DNA of 64,000 nucleotides from Portulaca oleracea. Its lineage: Eukaryota > Streptophyta > Magnoliopsida > Caryophyllales > Portulacaceae. This document shows positions 11,357-22,230 of the stretch, piece by piece. The DNA lies in NCBI GenBank assembly GCA_029582165.1, contig CM055890.1, positions 4,828,787 to 4,892,786 of the forward strand. The letters run 5' to 3'. Position 1 is the stretch's first letter. The number at the start of each line of letters is the position of its first letter. The notes beneath the pieces are model-generated. The model had not been told where the DNA came from. It did no database searches and saw nothing but the letters and a program-made list of their open reading frames with translations. A program made the position numbers and the translations under genes.

Positions 11357-13353
11357 TTTGTAAGTGCCCCCACTCCCACTTTACTCTCTTCATTGATTTT
11401 ATTTACACTGTTAGTGTTAGATAAGTGTGGGGGGGTGCCTTATGGAAAAGTTGGGAGGTGTGTCGGTTAGTTGGTTTTGTTGAGTTCGTTGCCCCCATGG
11501 TTTGACTTATTTTGCTTTCATTGTTTCATCATTGGTTAGGCCGGTTATGAGAGTTGATTCACCCTCAACTCCCGCCTCAAACTAGTGAGATTCGGGGTTG
11601 AGGATAGCTAGTGTCAATGTAAATACTGTGAATAGTTTGTCTTTTCTTTTGTTCTTTAGCTAGTGTCTTGTTTTTGTTTTTGTTCTTTTTTTTCTTTATG
11701 CATGTGAACACTCACACTTATTATGTTTTTCTTGTTTATTCCTAACCCGAGTGTGATGTTTTCCTGGATCGCGGATTGGTTCGCTATTTATTTGAAGACC
11801 CCGAGGTAACCTCTTTCCGCACTCTTTGAATGTGTATATATTGATCCGTGTTGCATGCTTGATTTTTCTTTTGGGTGGCGAGCCCCTTCGAGTGTTTGTG
11901 TTGGGATTATATTCTTTGTTGGAGTGTGGGCTCGGGTCGCCACCATTTGCTTGCTAGTTGTTTTTGGTTGTTTGTCTTTGTAGGTTCTCTACCCTTTTCT
12001 TGTGACACCTTCCCACAATGAGGACATTGTGGAGTTTTAAGAGTGGGGGGGAGATATTCTATTTCAAGGGTAGATCACCTAGTAGTTTTGATCTTTGTTT
12101 TCTTAGTTTTTGCTTAAAATTTGAAAAATTTTCGTGTGAAAAAGGAGGAAAAAGGGAGTGAAAAACCTTAAAAGTTTTTCTTTCAGTTTTGTTTTCGCTT
12201 TGTTTTTGCTTTGTTTCTTGGATCTTGTTGTCGAATTTGAGAAGCCATTCTTAAACTTCTTTAAAAGAAACCGGTCTGAGCGTTTTCGACCTTGTCTCGG
12301 GTACGAGTCATGACTTATCTCTTTAGATGTCCTTCATTGAGTGTCTAGCGAAACCCCCGATTCCTTTCACGTTCTGGTTGAAGTCGGGAGATTCTTGGGG
12401 TTTGTGTCCAAGCTTGTTTTGTTTCACTTTTAAGCAATTGCAAAGTCAAAAAGAAAGAAAAAGAAAGAAAAGCTACAATAACCGGATTAAGTGGAGCGTG
12501 TCGCTGAATGACATCAACCACAATACACTTAGCCAACCTACACGGGCCCGGTATTCGTGGTACGGCATTGGATACCCCTTAACCCTCCTCCTATATCGCT
12601 TTGCGACGGAGAGGCGAATGGAAAAGACTGTGTTGGGAGGGTAAACCCCATATTTGGGCCGTCCAATTCCCGAAAGTAAGGCTAATACCGACCTATAAAA
12701 AGAAAAAAAAAGAAAAAGAAAAAGCAATTTTGTTGGGATTACCCAACCCGAAAAGAAAAGTTTGAGCGTTAATAAAGTGTGGGGCCTCTCCTTGCATCAC
12801 CTACGGCTCTCACCAAGCCAAGGGCAACCAAATGCGAGGAAGGGCAACTCGTTCCTTGTTCGTTTCGTTGTTTTTGAGCTCGGGCATGAGTCCTTGGAGT
12901 CTTTTGGATTCGATTAGAACCCACTAGCACATACGCACATGGGGTTTTGCTTGACATTAAGTGTCGGACATCGAAAATCTCAAAGACTGACTTTTGCTTG
13001 AGATAGGTGTTTGTGAGACGCTCATAACGGTTCCTTTTGGAGGTTTAATAACATTTTCCTGATTTAGATTTCGAGATCTTTTGAAGCAAAGCTTTCGTTT
13101 TTCTTTTCTTTCTGTTTTCTTCGGTTTTGTTTTCACTTTCCCTCTCTCCTTTTTCTTTGGCTTTTGTGGGTATAGCCGCTACAAACCCTCACGAGTCCAT
13201 CTCGTCCACCCGGGCTGCCGGGGGGTTCAAAGGGCTTGGTGCATACGCTAAATGCACTCGTTTCCTCCCACGACAGAGGAGTTGGTGTTTAGTTTTCTTA
13301 TTTGTCTTGTTTTGCTTTGCTCGGGACGAGCAAAAGTTTAAGTGTGGGGGGGG
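11357..13353 (+). mobile_element. Long non-coding tail of Athila/Tat-type element with purine tract
   Basis: Nearly 2 kb without a convincing gene lies between the gag end and the LTR. It has poly-G tracts (for example TTAAGAGTGGGGGGGAGA near 12040) and ends in GACGAGCAAAAGTTTAAGTG followed by a run of G (to 13353). This long non-coding section followed by a G-rich polypurine tract is typical of the 3' part of Athila/Tat elements. ORFs seen in it on both strands are short and not collinear with any known product. Confidence 0.6.
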
Positions 13354-13674
13354 TGTTTAGACCCAATTCTGTGTCTAAATACCGCCTAAATCCTTAGGCT
13401 TTAACTCGTTTCGTGGTTTAATTTCATAAGTTTTTAATGCGTTTTGGTTATTTTTGTAGATTTTGGAGTTTTCGCTGAAAACGTAGCAAAACGGGTCTTT
13501 TTATAGCATTTTTGGTGATTTCCCGAGCCGAGCCGGACCGGAAACCGAGGCGGAGTCGACCCGGGACCACACTCCCAACCTTTGGTACCAATTAGTGAAG
13601 TAACGCATGCTACGACCCTCGGATCGAGCGTTACATGCTTCGGAAAGAAGGAAGAAACAAAGGGACGAAAAGAG

Positions 13675-13970
13675 TAGGGTAGCCCCCGCCACCCTGAGTG
13701 TAGCACCCGCTACCATAGGGGGTAGCGCCCGCCACCAGAGAGGTAACACCCGCTACCTGTGCTCAAAGTCAGCATGGATTGTCATCTGAGGAAGGTAGCG
13801 CCCGCTACCGTATGGGTCGCGCCCGCGACCTCCTGATCCCGAGTGAGACCGTGCCCACGGTCTCCCAGACCGTACCCACGGTCTCTCGAAGCTCGAAATC
13901 GCCCGACCTTTTTCGCTGGACAGAACATGACCGTGGCCACGGTCTCCTAGACCGTGACCACGGTCTCCCT
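13675..13970. repeat. Two clusters of short palindromes inside the LTR
   Basis: The first cluster has about six variants of GGTAGCGCCCGCTACC, including a TCGCGCCCGCGA form. The second has four copies of GACCGTGNCCACGGTC, each a 7-bp perfect inverted repeat around two bases. Each could form a hairpin in RNA or bind a dimeric factor. They lie upstream of the TATA-like box, in the U3 position. Confidence 0.75.
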
Positions 13971-14026
13971 ATGTCCTGCGCGTGTTTTCGGCTTGAAGTG
14001 CTGCGTTGGCCAATGTTTTTCACTTG

Positions 14027-14034
14027 TATTTATA
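14027..14034 (+). promoter_or_regulatory. TATA-like box of the LTR
   Basis: TATTTATA lies about 60 bases downstream of the palindrome clusters and upstream of the section expected to be the transcribed leader. This is inference from position only. Confidence 0.35.
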
Positions 14035-15057
14035 TCCCTTGTGAACGATTTCTAAGGGAAAATCTAGGGTAAGACTTAGACATTATTTTCAGCTTGTAAT
14101 TAGTGGTTTTTAGAGGGAGATTAGTGAGAGATTAATCTAGGGTTTTGGAGATTTGTGTTTGTTATTGAAGATTTGGAAATTCAAACAATTGAAAGATTGT
14201 TGGGTCATCTTTTATTGCTTACCTTTGTTCATCTACAGCACTTTGATAAATTTTCTCTTCCCTTAACTCTTTTATTAATTACGTTGCTAATTACTTTGCT
14301 AATTACTTTGCTTGTTCTTGAATTCTTTGCTTGCTATTTCATTGTTCTTGCTTGTTAATGGTTGTTTGATGTTAGAAATCATGTTTAGGGTTGGATTGGA
14401 TGTTGTTAGCATAGTTAGTGTTATGATTAGTTGCTAGAAACCCTATGGGTTAGGGGTAATTAAGGGTGTGAATGGGTGATTAGGTTTGGGTTAGCAATTT
14501 TAGTGAGTAATTAGTTAGGAAATCAATTTCCCAATCCTATCCTTCCCTCAAGTGGGATGTGTTTGGGTGCGAAAGCATCCCGAATACATCCAACACTTGT
14601 TGGAAGGAAGGAATTAGGATATTTAGTATTCTAGTTCGCGAAAGCGAATAGAAACTAACTAGGAAATTCCGTTCCTTGAACTCCCTCGGGTCTATCGATG
14701 GACTTTGGGGAAGTTAATCCGGACTATCCTTGAAAGAGGAAGCCCGGTGGGTATTTTCTAACGGAGTTACCATTTGATTTTCCCTTCTCATTACTCTCTT
14801 GTTGCAAAACCCATTTCCTCATCCCCGTTTGCATCTCGAAAAGCCTCCGAAGCCCATTTTCCATTCCTTGACCGACCTTAGCTTTGTTTCTTGCATTGTG
14901 ATCTTTTCAAACCAATATCCTTATCCTAGCAATCTCATCCCGACCACTGACCTAGATTCTTTGACCAAGGCCGCCAGCTCCCTGAGAGAGAACGACAATA
15001 TCGATGTCTAACAAACCGCTGTACAACGACCCATGCCCTTTTTGGCACATTTACTTT

Positions 15058-15312
15058 ATTTATTTATTTATGTACTCAAGGAAAGTAGATATTGTAAAGG
15101 ACTGAATAAAGCCAACAATAAGCGGGTTATAATTAGTTTATAGTCTTAATTGATAAATCCAACATGGTTGGGCCTAACAACGGGCCGACCATAAATGTGA
15201 TGGATTCATTAATTCAATCTATAAATTAATTTACCCAGGCCCAATGACTATTATGCAGTCTAAGACGTTATCCACTAACTTTGTTAGGACTTTAATCAGA
15301 TTTTTAGACTTT
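15058..15312 (+). repeat. Direct repeat X, copy 2
   Basis: It corresponds to 10644-10908, with conserved landmarks such as ATTGTAAAGGACTG, CCAACAATAAG and GACGTTATCCA. It continues into 15313-16352, which copy 1 lacks. Confidence 0.55.
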
Positions 15313-16352
15313 TATCAAGAGAGTATCGTAAAGGACCATATAATATCATCAAAGTGAGAGGCACCGGATTGCTGACGTGGACGCTGGCAGCGGGCTGGGT
15401 TTTCAACAGATAGGTCAGGCGGCCTATGCTTCTCTAATATGGGCTTGGCCCGCTTGTTGGACCAGTCTGAGAGGCACCATAGGCTAAGCGGCCTACGCCT
15501 CTTATTGTTGGGCTTGGCTCAGTTGTTGGGCCCGTCTTGGTTATGCCATAGGCCCAGTGGCCTACGCTAGCTCTTAGGTCGTGGTTTGCTGGGTTTTGGC
15601 GCGTCGGGTTTGATCTTCTGAATTCATCGGTGCAAATTCTTGTGTTTACAGATGGCCATCCATGTTCTGATTTTGAGGATTTGATATCCTGCTCTTATTC
15701 TGTGATTGTGATTATGACTCTGATATTCTGGGGATAGGCAAATCCCGCCCACATAATAATATTCTAATATGTTTTCTAGAAAGGAGGATTCTATTATCTG
15801 ATGTTTGATTTTGAGATTGAAAGTCAGTTGAGATTTTTGGAACGTTGTGATTTCTGAATTGAAAGCTTGTACTTTCCTTTCTGAGTTATGTTATTTCTGG
15901 TTTGGGATTCAAGTGAGTTACGTAAAGGTTTGACTTATTCACTTCTCCCCATAAATGAATTGAAATGAATTTTAAGTAGTTTTTACAGTTAGGGGTAGAC
16001 ATTATTGAATCCTCCTCATATTTTTAAATGTTTTGTTTTCAAGTGAATAGTTCTATGATGGGAACGAGTTCTAGAAGTGAGGATGTTAAAATTAGAAGTT
16101 GAGATTAAAGTTTAGTCTACGTTTTAGAATTGAAGTTAGTATGTTTAGTTTGTGTTGTCTCTCGAATTTGAAATTTCTTTCGTTTATTAAATTGAAGTAA
16201 ATAATTATTTGTTGTTAGTTATTTCCCTTTCTTGCCTTGTGTTCCATCGGAGATATGCCATCAACGCTAATTAAAAGGGAAAGAAAAGAGAGACTTTTGT
16301 TGTTACCGTTAATTAATGTTTGACTTTTTCATAATTGAATTTCTGGGGAGTT
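15313..16352 (+). mobile_element. Degraded chromovirus (Tekay-like) LTR
   Basis: Positions 15700-16350 are related to 58160-58855, the 3' part of the solo LTR at 55423-58861. Shared landmarks are TTCTGGGGATAGGCAAATCC, GTTAGGGGTAGACATTATTG and TTTCCCTTTCTTGCCTTG. The end near 16345 (TTTCTGGGGAGTTATAG) is a decayed version of the GGGGCGTTACA terminus. The upstream part contains repeated GGCCTACGC-like words of unknown meaning (15415-15560). Confidence 0.55.
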
Positions 16353-16800
16353 ATAGGGGAATTCTACTTCTAGTATACAAGGGCCTAAAATTAGCGCTCT
16401 TACATTAACGTGTCCGACATGACCATGATCAATAGATTGAGTTACACATATTTCTGTATCGTGAGAAGAACTTTCGATCAAATCCCAAACTAATTCAATT
16501 TTGAGAATTTGAAATTGGAGGCATTAGTGAATGGAAGAGTTGGAAGAATCCATGGTCCTCAAATCATGACATGACAATGCTATTATGTTAGCATGAAGTC
16601 GCTCGACGTAGAAGATAATTCAAGACAAGCCCCAACCTCTTCTATATCAAACAACAATTTAAGAAAGATTTTGAGCTCATATGAATGCATTTTCAGAGTA
16701 CAAGGCCAAAGGCTTACATGGACTTATGATCCATCATGAATCAAAGTAGACCCTAACAAAGTCTAAGCTACGCCAAAGGGATTAATGTCTCAAACAACAA
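16353..16800. other. No clear feature; upstream edge of decayed chromovirus
   Basis: The stretch has no open frame related to pol. The chromovirus integrase begins at its right edge, so the left half of that element has been lost here. No boundary repeat was found. Confidence 0.35.
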
Positions 16801-17506
16801 ATGAATGACCCATTGTCAGTCCCTACCAGCCCTTGGGAGGATGTAAGTTTGGATTTCATAGTTGGTCTGCCAAGATCACAGAGAGGAAAAGACTTAGTGA
16901 TGGTGGTGGTAGACAGATTTAGCAAGATGGCTCATTTTATCCCATGCCACACCACAAATGATGCAGTAAAAGTGGCAAAGCTATACTTTCAGAAGGTATT
17001 GAGGCTTCATGGAGTCCCTAAGAGCATGGTGTCTGATAGGGATGCCAAATTTTTGAGTCATTTCTGGGTGACTCTATGGAAGAAGCTAGGGATAAGGCTC
17101 AAGTACAGCATAACATGCCACCCACATACTGATGGACAGACAGAGGTGACCAACAGGACACTTGGAACTCTATTGAGATAACTGATAAACACAAATAAAA
17201 CAGGATGGGACACTATTTTTCCCCATGCTGAATTTGCATTCAATAAAGCCCCTTCAATGGCAACTGGCCTTTCCCCATTTCAGGTGGTATATGGGAGAAA
17301 GGATTTATCTCCACTAACAAATTCTGTAAAGTTCAGTTATGAAGCAAGTACACATGCAGAGATGATCAAGAAGCTTCATTAGCAGGTTAGAAAGAAAATC
17401 ATCAAGTATTCTGAACAGGCAGCTACTTCAGCCAACACAAGAGGAAGATGGTTTTCCAGCCAGGAGACCTAGTGTGGATACACCTAAGGAAGGACAAGTT
17501 TCCAGC
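16801..17506 (+). pseudogene. Ty3/gypsy chromovirus integrase and pol C-terminal part, broken
   Basis: The open frame 16801-17181 encodes the integrase catalytic core. The DDE residues are visible: the first Asp in [13 protein letters not shown], the second in SDRDAKF and the Glu in [11 protein letters not shown]. It is cut by a stop after TLGTLLR. The frame then continues as NTNKTGWDTIFPHAEFAFNK and LSPFQVVYGRKDLSP, with another stop at 17381-17383 and a frameshift before KMVFQPGDLVWIHLRKDKFPA. At 17506 the coding sequence is interrupted by inserted DNA and resumes near 18982. In motif detail the core resembles CRM/Galadriel-type chromoviruses (inference). Protease, reverse transcriptase and RNase H are absent, so the element is dead. 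Confidence 0.85.
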
Positions 17507-17680
17507 TAGACCTGGCAAAAGCTGACCCGACCCGGAAACTCGACCCAAACCGACTTGGAAAAAATGGGTTACGAACACAATTTTTCGACCTGGGACCCGA
17601 AATTTACCGGACCCGTAAAACCCAGAAATAAACGAGTTTGAAGGGTCAAGTTCGGGACGACCCAACGGGTCACAGGCCTA
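17507..17680. mobile_element. Short hAT-like non-autonomous element
   Basis: The ends are TAGACCTGGCAAAAGCTGACC on the left and its imperfect inverse (GGGTCACAGGCCTA) on the right. The body is made of GGGTC/GACCC words. The left end sits exactly where the pol frame breaks. The flanks do not show an 8-bp duplication, so one boundary may have been altered. A related terminus occurs at about 46443-46487. Confidence 0.45.
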
Positions 17681-17777
17681 TAATCGAAAGATTTGTATTG
17701 ATTGGGCTACGCTTTGAAAATGGGCCATTTTATTAAAAAAAAAATTAGGCCTAGACGGCCAAATTAAGGAGGAGAAA

Positions 17778-18084
17778 TAGGGGTGTGCATTATTCGATTT
17801 TGAACCGAATCAACCGAGAGCCGAACCGGATAAAACAAGTCCAAGTCGAACCGATTTTTATTCGGTTCGGTTTTCGGTTTGGACTTTTGATCTTATTCGC
17901 TTTTCGGTTTATTTGGTTTGACTCGCTCCGGTGAATAGCTCATATAGATGTGTGCATCATTCGGTTTTGAACCGAATAAACTGAGGACCGAACCAGTTTT
18001 ATTCTGTTCGGTTTTCGGTTTGAACTTTAACTCTTATTCGCTTTCAGTTTATTCGGTTCGGTTTTGAACCGATGAACAACCCTA
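17778..18084. mobile_element. hAT-like MITE with perfect 8-bp target duplication
   Basis: It starts TAGGGGTGTGCATTATTCG and ends GATGAACAACCCTA, flanked on both sides by AGGAGAAA (17770-17777 and 18085-18092). The TAGGG...CCCTA ends and the 8-bp duplication are those of the hAT superfamily. The 307-bp body is built of repeated TTCGGTT and AACCGAA words in both orientations and has no coding capacity. It is related to 62908-63198. Confidence 0.8.
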
Positions 18085-18545
18085 AGGAGAAAAGTGGGAA
18101 GCCAGGGAAGTTAAAGAAATAAGGCAAAAGATTCAAAAATCAAATTGAAAACCCTAAGCTCCTCATTTACTACGTGCACGGCTTTCATTTTTTGCTCATT
18201 CAACTCTCCCTCTCTCCTTCAAACCTTAAGCTCCTCATTCATCCATCCACAGATCCACTTAATCTACTGTCTACGGTGTACACAAATTTCCTCTTATGGT
18301 TTTGTGGTTGGTGGTCATCGGAGGAAGGGTCTTCCGCCTCCATCTCTTGTTGGCCGAAGCAATAGGGGGTCGTGTCGAGGTTCATTTTCATGGTGTTGTG
18401 TTGTATGTCCAATCGTTCTCAACTGTAGTTGAAACACTTAATATTTGAGACTCAATTAAGTCTTAAGTCGGTTCATTTTGTTGTTGATAATGGATTTTTG
18501 TGGTACTCGAGTGTATGTGATGATAAATATTTCATATTTGAGTTG
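18085..18545. other. Insert sequence between pol fragments, no gene supported
   Basis: Part of the roughly 1.48 kb insert that splits the pol frame. Small ORFs exist but have no recognisable product. The right boundary of the whole insert is near 18981. Confidence 0.3.
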
Positions 18546-18546
18546 A

Positions 18547-18548
<2 letters not shown>

Positions 18549-18633
<85 letters not shown>
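18549..18633. repeat. (CA)n(TA)n microsatellite
   Basis: A run of ACACAC passes into a run of ATATAT, with one internal GTATATA break. Reading frames through it (Thr-His and Ile-Tyr repeats) are artefacts. Confidence 0.95.
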
Positions 18634-18637
<4 letters not shown>

Positions 18638-18981
18638 GTTCGGAAGGATTGTCGTTTGTGGACTATTGGCATAAATCACATAATACTTACGGCCTTGGAG
18701 ATTGCCAAATTTTGTTTAAACTATCCCTTAGATGTATAGTAATATCTTTGCACAATCGTAATATGTTGTGGTGGTGGAATATGGAATGAAATGGTACATT
18801 ACGTAGGTATTTTCAACTAATTATAGTCAATTTTATTGGTTATAAGTGATCGAAAAGAGCGGTCATGACGTATTCGACCTAGGTAATGAAAACTGAATAC
18901 ACCCAGCCCTTATTTACGAACCCGTTATACACGGCCAATCAATACCGACCGCCACCGAATTGGAGTGTCTATTTCGTGAAG

Positions 18982-19211
18982 GAGAGGCAAGCTGGTTCCA
19001 AGAGCAGTGGTCCATTTGAGGTCTTGGAGAAAATAGGAGTCAATACCTATAGGTTGGATCTTTCAGAGGACTATGGAGGGAGTGCCACCTTCAACGTTGC
19101 AGACTTAAGGCCCTATTTCCCAGAGAATGAAGACCTTTCAAGTTTGATGACAAACTTTCCTCAACCTAGGGAGGATGATGGAGACCATCCAGCAAGTCCA
19201 GCACCAGTTTA
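18982..19211 (+). pseudogene. C-terminal pol fragment of the chromovirus (after the insert)
   Basis: The frame encodes KSSGPFEVLEKIGVNTYRLD, then GSATFNVADLRPYF and an acidic tail, stopping at 19209-19211. GPFEVLEKI and FNVADL(S/R)P(Y/F) are hallmark words of the end of Ty3/gypsy pol after integrase. It continues the fragment ending at 17506. The predicted upstream Met at 18886 lies in inserted DNA, so that start is artificial. No clear chromodomain can be picked out in the short tail. Confidence 0.75.
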
Positions 19212-20452
19212 AGCATCACCAGCAAGTTCAGACCAGGAGTATGGGGATGATTCAGCAATAGCAGCAGCACGAACAACTTCTACATCATCTTCATCACCCA
19301 AGGAAGTTACACCAGCAAGTTTAGCACCAGCATTGTCAGCAGCAAGCCTTGTTGTGCCAAACTCAGCAGCTGTTGGAGCAATTCCAGTAGAAACAGCAGG
19401 ATTCCATCCTCAGCAATAGACCAAGGATACTTTAGCAACCACCAGCCCACCAACATCATCCATCCATGCTTGCTACACATTAGCAAGGCAAGTCACGGCC
19501 ACGACCACCCATTCCACGGCATTAGCCATTGAGTCAAATTCGGTTCCAGAAACCGGTCAAGCAGGCATCTTTCTCAATTCTGTATCTCTGGATTGAGTGA
19601 GATTCAGCCAAAGGTCCCAAGGAGATTTTTGTTCCTTGACATGCAATTTTTAAGCCCCAAACAAGTTCTACCATGTTCAAGCAAGGAGATATTAAGTTGC
19701 AAGCTTCAGAACAAGCAACCCAGCAATGGTTGTTTGTTATCAGTTTTTCCAGAACCTCAGTTATGAGGCCAAGTTATTTGGTTCAGCTACAATGAGGGTT
19801 ATTTAAGTCTTTCCTAGCCTTCCTTAAGCTGTTGAGATTACATCCAGCTTAGGGAAAGCCCGGGAAAGTTACTGAGATAACTTATAATTACCCTCCCAGC
19901 TAGGAAAGGTTCTGATTGGTCAGAATTGCAAACCTTTGGGGTTTTTGGTCCAATCAGAAGCCAGCATTTCTTTTCCTTTTATTTTCAAATGTATCCAGAT
20001 TGTATTAGCTAGCATAAGTTGTAATATGATGTATTTAGTTTGTTCCAGCAGCTAGATTAGAAGGGAGATTAGCTGGTTACTTTAATTAAGTGTCTCTAAT
20101 CAAATTGTTTAGGATTAGCTATATATAGGCATGTATCCAGCAGCTTGCAAACTAATCAGTGATATTTTCAATAGTTGAGTGCCTTAGTTGAGCCTCTCAT
20201 TTGTGAGTGACAGCAAGCTCTCATTTGGGTTGAATCTACTTCAATATCTAGGAGCTGACATTCCTAGTGGTGTGTGTAGAGCTTACTTGCTTCAGTGGTG
20301 GTGTGCCTGTATCCGCTGAGGTAACTAAGTCCTTTTCCCTTATGTTTATTCTATGGTGTGTTTGTATCAGAGTGAACGCAAGCCTATCCTTTTATTTCCT
20401 TGTTGGGTTGTCATCCAGTCCAGCTAATTGTTTCCAATTAGCTTTGTTTTAA
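19212..20452 (+). mobile_element. Post-pol region and probable 3' LTR of the chromovirus
   Basis: After the pol stop come Gln/Pro-coding words (CAGCA, CCAGCA repeats), then a candidate purine tract (AGCAAGGAGA, near 19681-19691) and a long non-coding section with TATATATAG at 20120-20128. A plausible LTR end is TTTTAACA at about 20452. No 5' LTR is in the window, so the exact LTR limits cannot be set. Confidence 0.5.
20120..20128 (+). promoter_or_regulatory. TATA box in the chromovirus LTR
   Basis: TATATATAG is followed by a leader-like stretch with CTTGCAAACTAATCAGTG. The placement fits an LTR promoter; this is inference. Confidence 0.4.
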
Positions 20453-20499
20453 CAATCAGCATTGTGTGTGACTCCTGTGTGGTATACTGTGAGGTCAAA

Positions 20500-20930
20500 C
20501 TCTGATCTTTGTGACCTTGCATACATCACTTGGGCCAAGAGAAGCTCATTCTTCTTGGCCCGAAAACTAGGCTTCGCTAGTAAAATGTCCATTCTACCCT
20601 CACTCACTTCTCTTATAAATACCCTCAAAACTATTCATGAGGGGACAACTCATGGATCTCCCTTGTTCCCTCTACCAAGAAAACACATTCCTCTTTCCTC
20701 TCTAGTGAAAGAAACTATCTACCACCCTCCATTTCGAAACACACACTTTTCCTCCACACACATTAATTATCTTCGATCCTTGTGCTAACTTGAGCGTCGG
20801 AGGGGCGCTCCTGGGGTCAAACCCTGGGGCACGTCTTGTTTTGCAGGTCGAGAGCGCCACGGGGTTCCAACTTGTCATCATCCATGTAAGTCTGATCCTC
20901 CCAACACACCCCACGCTAGTTTATCCGGAA
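20500..20930 (+). mobile_element. LTR remnant of another Ty3/gypsy-type element
   Basis: A TATAAATA box (20614-20621) is followed by a C/A-rich leader, then ACTTGAGCGTCGGAGGGG (20787-20804) and TTGTTTTGCAGGTC. This combination is familiar from the R-U5 part of plant Ogre/Tat-like LTRs (from memory of the family, not searched). No coding part or second LTR is attached. Confidence 0.4.
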
Positions 20931-21454
20931 ATAGTCCTCATCATCAAAATCATGTTAAATAAAAAAACATGCAATGTGCTTGTGATGCTAAGTTACCCTT
21001 CTCATATTTGTGATCATAATCTTCTTTGCCATCTCAAAATATCATCTTGACTCTATGGTGAAGCCAATTATGAGTCGACCAGTAAAAATTACTAGCAAGA
21101 ATTTAAGATTTTGCAACTGCTACATCTAATCAAGAAAATTTCAAGGAAAGCAAATTACACTCAAGATTGACAATGGAATTACATACTAGTAATTGTTAAC
21201 AGAGACTATAAATTCAAAGATCCAATGATAATGTAAGAAAATCATTAACACCATACATAATCTAATATTAACCTTTAGGCTCCTCATAGATGAATTGGTC
21301 ATTCTTTTTCCTCCTCTTCCCCTTAGCTGGCCATTAGAGTTAAGAGATATTGTGTTGTTTCATGAAAATGCATATGGGAGTATATAAATAAATAGAAGGG
21401 TCTTAGAATTTAGGGATTGACTCCCCTAAAATTATAAATGGGGTTAAATAAATA
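20931..21454. other. No recognisable feature
   Basis: AT-rich sequence without coding or repeat signals that could be recognised. Confidence 0.3.
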
Positions 21455-21706
21455 TCCCCTCTATTCCATATTAATTGTGATTTTTAAAAATTATGTAGTC
21501 AAACTTAAAAAATTTTGACCATAAATTTTTCAATATATACAGTGACTTATTATATAAAGTACTACCATGAGATTTATAATAGAAAATACTATTATAAAAT
21601 TATAATATCACAATTGTTAATAAAATAATATATTAAGAAATAATCAATCAAATAGTTGGGGATTATGACAATCAACAAAATGACTTTTAATATAGAGCGG
21701 AGGGAG
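21455..21706. mobile_element. Stowaway-like MITE
   Basis: The ends TCCCCTCTATTCC and GAGCGGAGGGAG are imperfect inverses of the CTCCCTCCGT type, and the element is flanked by TA (21453-21454 and 21707-21708). The 252-bp AT-rich body is related to 28380-28603 and, inverted, to 29150-29402. These are features of Tc1/mariner-derived Stowaway MITEs. Confidence 0.75.
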
Positions 21707-21849
21707 TAAAAAACCACTGCAGGGGCTTTTTTTTTGGACTGGGCATCACACTTAGCCCAAGAAATTTTTAGTAACTTGTTTGTTCAATTGTTCAATAGCT
21801 TCATCCCTAGCAAGATTAGGGAAAAATGGTTTGTCTCAGTCACCACTTT

Positions 21850-22230
21850 TTGTTTGTTCAATTTTTAGGAACGTAGGCATGGCATCCATAACGTCACCAA
21901 ATTTAGTAAATTGATATGAAAATTGAGGGATACACTGTAGAAAATTTTGAAGAACTAGAAAATGGATGATCCCATACTTATCATCAAAACCCACTGGGCT
22001 ACCTCAAATGTAGATGAAAATTGGACTTGAGGCTATGAGTTTTCTCTCTCAGCCATTCAGACATAGCTCCATTGAGTTCTTTTAAGAATAGCCAAGATCT
22101 CCTTTGCTGTATCAATAACAGCCATCAAAGCAAATGAAGGAGAAGCAACTGCTGCAACTTCATTACCCTCCCCTAGAAAACATTAGAGGACAAGATGTAG
22201 CAACTCTGATTCACAACCCAAAATCTTAGC
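21850..22230 (-). other. Possible decayed coding fragment, not recognised
   Basis: On the minus strand a broken frame includes EGNEVAAVASPSFALMAVID and KEILAILKRTQWSYV before a stop. It is longer than expected by chance in this AT-rich setting but interrupted, with no splice signals that join it to the neighbouring gene. It may be an old element or gene fragment. It is not assigned. Confidence 0.2.

Larger units (their letters stand above)
13354..15013 (+). mobile_element. LTR of Athila/Tat-type element with palindrome clusters
   Basis: The LTR starts TGTTTAGA directly after the purine tract and ends TCTAACA, giving matching inverted ends and a length of 1660 bp. It carries two clusters of short palindromes (13675-13830 and 13845-13970), a TATA-like box (TATTTATA, 14027-14034) and a downstream leader-like section. 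No primer site or second LTR is seen, and no clear 5-bp target duplication is found, because the 5' end of the element has been lost. Confidence 0.65.

Noticed and set aside
14155..14358. Leu-rich 67-aa frame as a membrane peptide gene
   Set aside because: It is inside the leader part of an LTR and comes from short repeats of TAATTACTTTGC.
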